The translations under genes were made by a program, and so were the position numbers. From Bacillota bacterium (GTDB lineage: Bacteria; Bacillota; Clostridia; Christensenellales; Aristaeellaceae), in contig WRGP01000125.1 in NCBI GenBank assembly GCA_009787135.1, positions 1 through 6,414 of the forward strand: a stretch of DNA of 6,414 nt, in the 5' to 3' direction. The notes under the pieces were generated by a model. That model was not told the DNA's origin. It made no database searches and saw nothing but the letters and a program-made list of their open reading frames with translations. Below, in pieces: positions 1-4,818 of this stretch (the first letter of the stretch is position 1; every line of letters starts with the position of its first letter).

Positions 1-331
1 ACCTATGGGACAGATCCACCGCTTCGTTGACTGCCACGGCGTCCGGCACATCGTCGCGATAGAGGATCTCATACGCCGCCAGCCGTAAAATGGCCAAATC
101 CACGCGCGCCAGCCGCTGCAGCGACCAGTTTTTGAGATGCCCGGCGATTGCCGCGTCCAGCGCTTCCTCTTTTTCCTTCACGCCCGCGAGCACGCTCTCC
201 ATGTATTTTTCATCATCCTCAGACGCAGAAAAGCCGAGCAGGCCCGACAGCGTTTCCTGACCGCCCGCGCCCCCCAGCATTTTCTCATAGATCAACTGCA
301 TAGCCGCCACGCGCGCTTCGCCACGCGCCAT
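1..331 (-). CDS. nusB: NusB transcription antitermination factor (3' end beyond window)
   Basis: NusB binds boxA RNA together with S10 (NusE) and supports antitermination, chiefly of rRNA operons. I translated this frame by hand. It is open from 331 to the left edge and gives about 110 residues. The recognisable core is the stretch LARVDLAILRLAAYEILYRD followed by VPDAVAVNEAVDLS, the signature helix region of NusB. The N-terminus MARGEARVAAMQLIYEK also fits the family. I chose the ATG at 331 rather than the in-frame ATG at 337 because the GGAG at 340-343 lies 8 nt from the former and only 2 nt from the latter. The frame is 30 nt downstream of the DUF2273 gene, with no terminator seen between them, so it is probably co-transcribed with the asp23 genes. 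Roughly the last quarter is missing at the window edge. The family call is secure. Confidence 0.95.
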   Translation of the reverse strand, partial: MARGEARVAAMQLIYEKMLGGAGGQETLSGLLGFSASEDDEKYMESVLAGVKEKEEALDAAIAGHLKNWSLQRLARVDLAILRLAAYEILYRDDVPDAVAVNEAVDLSHR

Positions 332-361
332 AGGCATCACTCCGTTTCGCGCCCTCTGTAT

Positions 362-589
362 TTATCTTTTTTCAAACCTATCCATCAGCGAACCCAAGAA
401 CGCCTTCTTATCCTTTACGCCGCCGATGAACGCGCCTACGGCCACCAGCGCCGTCACGAGCAGGGTGCGCCACACGCCCGCCCAAAGCAAAAGCAGCGCG
501 ACCAGCACGCCGACAAAGGCGCAAGCGATCGCGCATTGCGGAGTCCCCTTTGTAAATATTTTTTGAAAAAAGCCGTTTCCATCACGCAT
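362..589 (-). CDS. DUF2273 small membrane protein of the Asp23/AmaP module
   Basis: This is a 75-residue protein with a polar N-terminus (1-17), a hydrophobic hairpin made of two close membrane segments (about 19-38 and 41-57), and a short basic C-terminus (KDKKAFLGSLMDRFEKR). Size, hydrophobic pattern and position right after an AmaP-like gene fit DUF2273, a family of small membrane proteins found with asp23 and amaP in Firmicutes. Its biochemical role is unknown. In staphylococci the neighbouring AmaP anchors Asp23 at the membrane, so a part in the same membrane-associated complex is inferred. The ATG at 589 overlaps the end of the amaP-like gene by 8 nt and has a GGAGGAGG site about 9 nt upstream. 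An open frame continues further upstream, but only as a shadow of the amaP-like gene. Confidence 0.85.
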   Translation of the reverse strand: MRDGNGFFQKIFTKGTPQCAIACAFVGVLVALLLLWAGVWRTLLVTALVAVGAFIGGVKDKKAFLGSLMDRFEKR

Positions 590-1475
590 CGCGCGGCGCC
601 TCCTCCGTATCAAGCGACATCTCTTCCCCGCCGGCTTCGTCTTGGAGATCATCAAGCCCTTCGAGCTCTTCCCTTCCTCCAAGCTGCTCCAGCACTTCTT
701 TCCTCTCTTCCGCTTCCGGGAAGGGGGAGGAGCGCTCGTCCCCGGGGGGCGGCTCAGGCACGGGCTTGTCCTCCGGCAAGGCGTCCGCCCACTGCCGCGC
801 GGGCTCGGAGGTATGGACATAGAAAGATTCCTCGGGCGGCGCGAATGGTTCCGGCCCCGTGCCCAAGGGCACGCGCTCCAGTTCCGCGCCATTTTGTTTT
901 TCGCCCTTTGGCGGAAGCAGTGTAACGTCGTCCTGCTTTACATCCTTCGTCGATACGATGATCACCGTCACGCTCTCGACCTTCACGCCCGCGCACTCTT
1001 CCACATACCGCTTAATCTGCGCGCGCACCTTGTCAATCAGCTCAGGAATGCGCACGTTTGCCTGAATCGATGCCCGAAGCGTGATGCGCATGGCGTTCTC
1101 CTGGCCGGTGATGCGCACATGCGCGCTGAGGATCTGCGGCCAGGCGCCGATCACCTTGTGCACCAGATGATCCAGCGCCTGGACGGAGATATGTACATCG
1201 CCCGCCTCTTGGTTCTGCAGGGTATAGTACCGCCCGCTGATATCACCTTCCCCTATAAACGGGCGAACCATCAGCCAGGCGCCCCACGCGAGGAGCAGCA
1301 GCCCTGCCAGCACAAGGATGGACGTCCACTGCCAGCTATTGCCCGGCCAAACATCAAAGCCGAACGAATCCGGCCTCACCACGCCCACGCCCACGAGCGT
1401 CGTGAGCACGCCCAGGCACGCCATCAAAAGGCCGCTCAACGCGATCAAAACACGGTCATACCAACGCAGGTTCAT
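582..1475 (-). CDS. amaP: AmaP-like Asp23 membrane-anchoring protein with a long acidic tail
   Basis: This 297-residue protein begins MNLRWYDRVLIALSG. It has two membrane helices (about 9-33 and 51-71), the layout of AmaP, which in Staphylococcus aureus holds Asp23 at the cell membrane. Residues about 80-176 form an alpha/beta stretch like the Asp23 fold, containing GDVHISVQALDHLV and a late strand VKVESVTVIIV. From about 180 the protein turns into a proline-rich, strongly acidic, probably disordered tail; in the last 97 residues I count 28 Asp/Glu against 8 Lys/Arg. AmaP proteins I know of are closer to 200 residues, so this tail is unusual. The ATG at 1475 has a GGAGGAGG site inside the 3' end of asp23 and starts 4 nt after the asp23 stop. 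The open frame reaches up to 1694 but that part is an asp23 shadow. The family call rests on topology, domain and context. Confidence 0.85.
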   Translation of the reverse strand: MNLRWYDRVLIALSGLLMACLGVLTTLVGVGVVRPDSFGFDVWPGNSWQWTSILVLAGLLLLAWGAWLMVRPFIGEGDISGRYYTLQNQEAGDVHISVQALDHLVHKVIGAWPQILSAHVRITGQENAMRITLRASIQANVRIPELIDKVRAQIKRYVEECAGVKVESVTVIIVSTKDVKQDDVTLLPPKGEKQNGAELERVPLGTGPEPFAPPEESFYVHTSEPARQWADALPEDKPVPEPPPGDERSSPFPEAEERKEVLEQLGGREELEGLDDLQDEAGGEEMSLDTEEAPRDA

Positions 1476-1479
1476 ACCG

Positions 1480-2058
1480 TCACCCCTCCTCCGTCTCATC
1501 CCAAACCATTTCCGCCTTGTCCGCGGCCGCTTGTGCCGTGTCAGCCGCCCCGGGATCAAACCCGTCGTCCATACTGCCGGCGCGCTCCGCCCGCACCCGC
1601 TTTGCGGGGCCGCGCCCGCGCGCTTCTTCCGGTTCCGCGTCCGCCTGCGTGGCCTTGACGTACCCCTGCGCCATCTCCTGGGTCTCTTTCTCAAAACTCA
1701 CGGCCATGACATGTACGTCCACCTTGAGCACTTTCAGGCCCGTCATGGTTTCAATCGCCTTGCGGACGCTCTCCTGCACCTCAACGCAGACCTTCTGGAT
1801 GGGTTTGCCGTATTCCACGGTCAGCATCACATCCACGGACGCCTCCTCCGTACCCACCTCCACCTTCACACCCCGCGTAACGGGCTTTGGCCGGCCGAAC
1901 AGGTCCGCGATGGACCCCGTGTTGGACGTGCCCGCCACGCCTTCCACCTCGTTGGCCGCCATGCCGGCAATGATCGCGATGACCTCATTGGCGTACGTGA
2001 TATTGCCAACGTCACGGGGTTCCTCCACGTGAATCGGCAGGTTTTCGTTCATGCCCAT
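1480..2058 (-). CDS. Asp23/Gls24 family envelope stress response protein (YqhY-like)
   Basis: This 192-residue protein has an Asp23/Gls24 domain at about 16-124. Visible family features are GNITYANEVIAIIAGMAANEVEGVAGT, an internal GRPKPVTRGVKVEV, the strand ASVDVMLTVEYG, a helix VQESVRKAIETMTGLKV, and a closing strand KVDVHVMAVSF. The last 68 residues are a charged, low-complexity tail. Asp23 is linked to cell-envelope homeostasis in staphylococci; the Bacillus homologue YqhY sits next to nusB and has been linked to acetyl-CoA carboxylase activity. I chose the ATG at 2058 because GAGGTG at 2066-2071 is 7 nt away; a second ATG at 2052 is 13 nt from that site. The open frame extends up to 2283 but crosses the promoter, so that part is not coding. 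It is the first gene of its operon, with its own sigma-A type promoter. Confidence 0.93.
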   Translation of the reverse strand: MGMNENLPIHVEEPRDVGNITYANEVIAIIAGMAANEVEGVAGTSNTGSIADLFGRPKPVTRGVKVEVGTEEASVDVMLTVEYGKPIQKVCVEVQESVRKAIETMTGLKVLKVDVHVMAVSFEKETQEMAQGYVKATQADAEPEEARGRGPAKRVRAERAGSMDDGFDPGAADTAQAAADKAEMVWDETEEG

Positions 2059-2065
2059 CTTTAAA

Positions 2066-2071
2066 CACCTC
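2066..2071 (-). promoter_or_regulatory. Ribosome binding site of asp23
   Basis: GAGGTG lies 7 nt upstream of the ATG at 2058. It decides between the two in-frame ATGs at 2058 and 2052 and rules out the longer open frame. Confidence 0.75.
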
Positions 2072-2084
2072 GCGCTGGGAGTAT

Positions 2085-2101
2085 GCTCTATGCCGTAGAG
2101 C
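2085..2101 (-). promoter_or_regulatory. Hairpin at the predicted 5' end of the asp23 mRNA
   Basis: A perfect 6-bp inverted repeat, GCTCTA and TAGAGC, is separated by 5 nt. The -10 box ends at 2111, so transcription should start at about 2104-2106 and the transcript would begin almost directly with this stem. It could protect the 5' end of the mRNA or act as a protein site just downstream of the promoter. The structure is seen; the function is inference. Confidence 0.4.
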
Positions 2102-2110
2102 GTTAGGTTC

Positions 2111-2139
2111 ATTATACCAGCATTCTCCAAATAATACAA
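2111..2139 (-). promoter_or_regulatory. Sigma-A type promoter of the asp23 operon
   Basis: On the minus strand there is a -35 box TTGTAT (2134-2139), a 17-nt spacer, and a perfect -10 box TATAAT (2111-2116) preceded by TG at the extended -10 position. The -35 matches the consensus in only its first three bases, which the extended -10 can make up for. It lies 52 nt upstream of the asp23 ATG and gives a leader of about 46 nt. It implies vegetative expression of asp23 and the genes after it, independent of the sporulation genes upstream. Confidence 0.8.
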
Positions 2140-2169
2140 TAACGCGGAATTCCCCCGGGAATTCCCGCG
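2129..2169 (-). terminator. Probable intrinsic terminator of the spoIIIA operon
   Basis: Read on the minus strand, GGAATTCC (2158-2165) pairs with GGAATTCC (2146-2153) around a 4-nt loop. After a one-base bulge, CGC (2167-2169) pairs with GCG (2143-2145), which makes a stem of 8 plus 3 bp. It is followed by TTATTGTATTATTT (2129-2142), which is 10 T in 14. This is the only hairpin with a T-rich tail between spoIIIAH and asp23. The tail is interrupted and the bulge weakens the stem, so read-through is possible. The same bases contain the -35 box of the asp23 promoter. Confidence 0.5.
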
Positions 2170-2182
2170 GGGCCGCGGCCCC
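2169..2182. repeat. GC-only palindrome GGGGCCGCGGCCCC
   Basis: A perfect 14-nt palindrome made only of G and C. It adjoins the stem of the probable terminator and shares its end base with it, and it is followed by a further CCCC-TT-GGGG inverted repeat at 2179-2188. It may add to the terminator structure, compete with it, or simply be GC-rich spacer. Confidence 0.5.
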
Positions 2183-2203
2183 TTGGGGGCAACCCGGCGC
2201 CCC

Positions 2204-2248
2204 ATACCAATTCCTGATAGATTGAACCAATCTATCAGGAATTGGTAT
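2204..2248. repeat. Perfect 21-bp inverted repeat with 3-nt spacer
   Basis: The left arm 2204-2224 is exactly complementary to the right arm 2228-2248, leaving the loop AAC (plus strand, 2225-2227). The arms are AT-rich, unlike the surrounding GC-rich DNA, and begin ATACCAATTCCTGATAG. No T-run follows on either strand, so it is not a standard intrinsic terminator. It does not overlap a gene. It may be a dispersed palindromic element, a mobile-element remnant, a transcript-end stabiliser for spoIIIA, or a protein binding site. The repeat is certain; its class is not. Confidence 0.85.
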
Positions 2249-2354
2249 AAAGCTCCGCCGCTGAACGGGCAGAAAATCCGCAAAGGTTTTCCGCCTCTCG
2301 CCTTCCCCTCAAATCCGCAGATTTTCCGGGAATGACATCCCCCGTTCCGCTTTC

Positions 2355-2375
2355 CGCCCGCGCGCCACGCGGGCG
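2355..2375 (-). other. GC-rich hairpin directly after the spoIIIAH stop codon
   Basis: CGCCCGCG (2355-2362) and CGCGGGCG (2368-2375) form a perfect 8-bp stem with a 5-nt loop, one base past the TAG of spoIIIAH. No T-run follows in the direction of transcription, so it is unlikely to terminate alone. It could protect the 3' end of the spoIIIA message. The rest of the gap from here to asp23 (2059-2376) holds only the other structures listed and no open frame with a ribosome site. Confidence 0.45.
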
Positions 2376-2376
2376 C

Positions 2377-2991
2377 CTATTGCGCGGGAATAATCCGTAT
2401 GTTGGCCGCCGGTTCAAAAGACTCGGACATGGCGATGTCCAGAATTTGCGCGGCCTGCTGCTGCGTGAGCTGCGGGCCGCGGACAATGATGCTGACCGAT
2501 CCTTTGCGCACCGTGCATAGCGCGTCCGCAAATCCCCGCGCCGCAAGCAGCGTCTCAATGGCTGTTTCCACCTCCATGGACCTTGCCAGCTCGGCCTTCT
2601 GGCGTAGCGCCTCCTGCACCGTATCCGCGCTCGCCGCGGCATTGAGGATCACCTCATTGAGCAGCGATGCGGCGGCGGCCCTTGTATGGGTCAACGCCAG
2701 ACGATACTCGTCAAAACTGGACGCGGCCTTGGCGAGCGTCGACCGCTCTTGCGGAACGGGATCTATCTGAGAAACCTGCGTCTCCGCCAGCCTCGCGTTC
2801 GGCATGGGCGTGGCTTGTGCCAGCTCCGCGGCGATGTCCGAATCGACCCGCTCCATAGGCAGGTTCACCGACGCCACGCGTATGCCATTCCCCCCAAAGT
2901 AGGACGCGGCGAGCATGAGGGCGATGAGCGCCAACACGGCAAGGCTTTGCGGGCTTCGCCATTTCTCTCGTAGCCTTGGCAGTTTTTTCAT
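2377..2991 (-). CDS. spoIIIAH: Stage III sporulation protein AH (mother-cell ring protein of the feeding tube)
   Basis: SpoIIIAH sits in the mother-cell-derived outer forespore membrane and binds SpoIIQ from the forespore side, making the trans-envelope zipper and channel. The 204 residues compare with 218 in B. subtilis. Seen here: a basic N-terminus, one membrane helix (about 16-33), a linker (about 35-90), and a C-terminal region starting FDEYRLALTHTRAA. That region leads into the ring-building fold (about 125-204) with ETAIETLLAARGFADALCTV, the strand GSVSIIVRG, a helix and a last strand NIRIIP. This follows the B. subtilis protein closely. The ATG at 2991 has a near-perfect AAAGGAGGT site 7 nt upstream. 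It lies 54 nt after spoIIIAG, the widest gap in the cluster, and is the last gene of the unit. Confidence 0.95.
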   Translation of the reverse strand: MKKLPRLREKWRSPQSLAVLALIALMLAASYFGGNGIRVASVNLPMERVDSDIAAELAQATPMPNARLAETQVSQIDPVPQERSTLAKAASSFDEYRLALTHTRAAAASLLNEVILNAAASADTVQEALRQKAELARSMEVETAIETLLAARGFADALCTVRKGSVSIIVRGPQLTQQQAAQILDIAMSESFEPAANIRIIPAQ

Positions 2992-3026
2992 TAATTATAC
3001 CTCCTTTTACAAGTCCGTCCCCCTTG

Positions 3027-3050
3027 CGTAAAAATCCGTACATTTTCACG
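3027..3050 (-). other. Inverted repeat over the spoIIIAG stop, in the AG-AH gap
   Basis: On the RNA strand, CGTGAAAAT (3042-3050) pairs with ATTTTTACG (3027-3035) across a 6-nt loop: 9 pairs, one of them G-U. It spans the spoIIIAG stop codon and ends about 35 nt before spoIIIAH. The stem is AT-rich and no T-run follows, so it is not a terminator. It might mark mRNA processing or pausing between the two genes. Evidence for function is weak. Confidence 0.3.
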
Positions 3051-3489
3051 GGCTTTCCATTTTGAATATTTCCACCGCGTCCGCGTCCAGCCGGAGCAGC
3101 GTCTGCACGGCGCGCGCCAGTTCCAGCCGCACCTGTAAATTGCCCGCCCCTTCCGCCACGACGACCACACCGATGGGCTCCCCTTCCGCCTGCGCCTGGC
3201 CGGGCGAGTCCAGCCAGCTTCCCGTATGCACCGCCGGCTGGCTATAGTAGATGACGACTTCCACCCTGCCCGCGCCTTCCATGCTCGACAGCACACGGCC
3301 AAGCCTGTCCTCCAGCGTGCCCGCCGCCGCGCTGTCCGCCGCTTTAGGGCTGCCGCTCCCACCGCCAAGAAGCTCGGCGCCCGGGGTGAGCAGCAGGCTG
3401 CCCGCAAGCCCTAAAACGATGAGAAGGATCGCCCACTCCGCGCCCTTGACGCGCTTTACCCTGTCCTTGACGCCACCCAAAATGCTCAT
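3046..3489 (-). CDS. spoIIIAG: Stage III sporulation protein AG, short form
   Basis: SpoIIIAG forms a large ring that is part of the channel between mother cell and forespore. This one has 147 residues against 229 in B. subtilis. Seen: a membrane helix at about 18-36, a short Gly/Ser/Ala linker, and a ring-building fold at about 58-144. The fold shows helix LEDRLGRVLSSMEGAGRV, strand EVVIYY, strand IGVVVVAEGAGN, helix VRLELARAVQTLLRL and a last strand AVEIFKM. GVVVVAEGAGN closely matches the family motif G-V-x-V-V-A-x-G-A-x-N. Between the first two strands there are only about 20 residues (83-105); the known homologue carries a long insertion here that builds the beta-triangle of the ring. 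The ATG at 3489 overlaps the spoIIIAF stop as ATGA, so the two are translationally coupled. The open frame up to 3606 is a spoIIIAF shadow. Confidence 0.92.
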   Translation of the reverse strand: MSILGGVKDRVKRVKGAEWAILLIVLGLAGSLLLTPGAELLGGGSGSPKAADSAAAGTLEDRLGRVLSSMEGAGRVEVVIYYSQPAVHTGSWLDSPGQAQAEGEPIGVVVVAEGAGNLQVRLELARAVQTLLRLDADAVEIFKMESP

Positions 3490-3668
3490 CTGACGACCTC
3501 CGCAAGCCAGCCCAGCAGCGGAGATACCATCACCCACATCGTCATCAGGCCGCCCACCAGGCGCGCGTAGCGGCGCATGGCGCCGTCCGGCAGCAGCATG
3601 TCGCAAATCGAGAGGAGCATCACCAGCACGGCCAGCCGTTTGAGCAGCGTTATCAGCGCCTGTGCCAT
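3486..3668 (-). CDS. spoIIIAF: Stage III sporulation protein AF, minimal form with membrane hairpin only
   Basis: The 60 residues match the N-terminal part of SpoIIIAF: a first membrane helix (about 5-25), the family motif CDMLLPDGAMRRYARLVGGL, and a second membrane helix (about 38-58). SpoIIIAF is usually about 200 residues and carries a soluble ring-building domain after the second helix. Here the frame ends at EVVR and TGA, and that stop overlaps the spoIIIAG start as ATGA, so there is no space for the missing domain. I see no leftover domain in another frame, because spoIIIAG's own membrane helix follows at once. The ATG at 3668 has GAGGT upstream and lies 4 nt after the spoIIIAE stop. 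The intact start, tight coupling and clean motif suggest a working short protein rather than a fresh break, though a sequencing error cannot be fully excluded. Confidence 0.9.
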   Translation of the reverse strand: MAQALITLLKRLAVLVMLLSICDMLLPDGAMRRYARLVGGLMTMWVMVSPLLGWLAEVVR

Positions 3669-3672
3669 ATCG

Positions 3673-4818
3673 TTACCTCATCATCACCGTCATATTGCCG
3701 ATCACCAGGAGCTGCGTGACCACCAGAAAAAACATCGCCGCGATGCTCAGCTGCGTCGTCGCCAGCATGACGAGCGCGTCCGAGGCGCTTCCCATACAGC
3801 GTGTCACGCGCGAGTCCGCCACCGGCTCCAGCACGGCCGCCACCAGGCGGAGCGCCAGCACCGTGGACAGCACGCGCAGCAGCGGCGTGGCGAGGTAACC
3901 CGCCAGCAACACAACGCCCGTAACGCCCAGCGCGTTTTTGACCAGCAGTGAACAGCCCACCAGCGTGTCCATCGTGTCGGCGAACATTCCGCCCACGACC
4001 GGCACGAAGTTGTCAATCGCGTACTTGGCCGTGCGGAGGGTCACGCCGTCCATCGCGGCCGCGCCAAACCCCTGCACCGCCATCACGCCGATGAACACCG
4101 TAAAGCAGATGCCCAGCGTCCAGCTCGAAGCTGTCTTCACCAGCGACGACAGCCGCGAGAGGGAAAAGTTTTCGCTGACGTTATCCAGCACGGCCAGCAC
4201 CGCGTACGCCAGCGCCAGCGAAAAGCTGATGTTCCGCACCAGCGTGGTCATGGTGCCGCTGGCCGCCACCACCGCCGGCTGGAAAAACGCCGCGGACGAC
4301 GTGCCGCCCACGGCCACCAGAAGCGTGAGCAGCATGGGAAAGAGCGCCTGCATGCCCAGCGCCATGCCATCCACGGCTCCCCGCGATACCTGAACCTGCG
4401 TCACGCATTCCTGTGTCACGATGGTGGCCACCCACAGATAGCACGCCCAATGGCTGATCTCCGCCACCGCCTCCGCCGCGAACGCCTCGCGCAGCTTGGC
4501 GAGCAACCCGCACAGCAGCGCCGGGGCGAGCAGCCTGAGCATGAGCCCCCGCCGGTCCAGAATCTGCTCCCGGATCATGGCAAGCAGCGCTTGAAGCGTC
4601 TCATCCGCGCTTAGAACCGTCTCGCCGGCCAGGATGCGGCCGAGCAGCGCCTTGACATCCACGCGCCGCCCGCGCGAGAGCTCATCCACCGTCCGCTGCC
4701 AGCCCTCCAGGGGAAGCTCCTCGGCGACGGTCCATACCGTAGGCCCCTCCTGCGCCAGCGCGGCGAAGGCGCTCAGGCAGCATACGGCAAGTATGGCTAG
4801 CAGCACCGCTTTCTTCAT
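3673..4818 (-). CDS. spoIIIAE: Stage III sporulation protein AE (polytopic channel protein)
   Basis: This 381-residue protein, close to the usual size of about 400, begins with a signal-peptide-like stretch (MKKAVLLAILAVCCLSAFA, likely cut near 20-22). A soluble region follows (about 23-90), then a series of hydrophobic segments from about 93 to the C-terminus (about 93-107, 122-138, 153-172, 196-212, 232-252, 297-331, 348-379). The family motif KYAIDNFVPVVGGMFADTMD is at about 265-284, and CMGSASDALVML at 341-352 is also typical. SpoIIIAE is the large membrane component encoded in the cluster, required for late forespore gene expression and for engulfed forespore integrity. Its exact role in transport is not settled. 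The ATG at 4818 overlaps the spoIIIAD stop by 4 nt (ATGA), indicating coupled translation. Nothing appears missing. Confidence 0.97.
   Translation of the reverse strand: MKKAVLLAILAVCCLSAFAALAQEGPTVWTVAEELPLEGWQRTVDELSRGRRVDVKALLGRILAGETVLSADETLQALLAMIREQILDRRGLMLRLLAPALLCGLLAKLREAFAAEAVAEISHWACYLWVATIVTQECVTQVQVSRGAVDGMALGMQALFPMLLTLLVAVGGTSSAAFFQPAVVAASGTMTTLVRNISFSLALAYAVLAVLDNVSENFSLSRLSSLVKTASSWTLGICFTVFIGVMAVQGFGAAAMDGVTLRTAKYAIDNFVPVVGGMFADTMDTLVGCSLLVKNALGVTGVVLLAGYLATPLLRVLSTVLALRLVAAVLEPVADSRVTRCMGSASDALVMLATTQLSIAAMFFLVVTQLLVIGNMTVMMR

Noticed and set aside
137..925. A 262-residue plus-strand open frame opposite nusB, DUF2273 and the end of amaP
   Set aside because: It is antisense to three supported genes, with biased Arg/His/Ala/Pro composition and no ribosome site or domain that I can recognise.
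642..1658. A 338-residue plus-strand open frame opposite the amaP-like gene and part of asp23
   Set aside because: It is antisense to genes with clear family motifs and ribosome sites, is rich in Arg, His and Pro as expected from the reverse reading of GC-rich codons, and shows no recognisable domain.
2059..2283. N-terminal extension of the asp23 frame up to 2283
   Set aside because: It would run through the promoter, the terminator and the 21-bp palindrome, and the well-placed GAGGTG selects the ATG at 2058.
2271..2335. Repeated AAATCCGCA-like words as a direct-repeat or CRISPR-like array
   Set aside because: Only two imperfect short copies are present, with no regular spacing and no further units.
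2994..2999. TATAAT on the minus strand just upstream of spoIIIAH as a -10 box
   Set aside because: It lies between the ribosome site and the ATG, so transcription from it would start inside the gene, and there is no -35 at a suitable distance. It is the natural continuation of GGAGGTATAAT.
3490..3606. Extension of spoIIIAG upstream of 3489, as a possible source of the missing SpoIIIAF domain
   Set aside because: The 39 extra residues are Gly/Arg/Asp-rich shadow sequence of spoIIIAF in another frame and do not resemble a ring-building domain.
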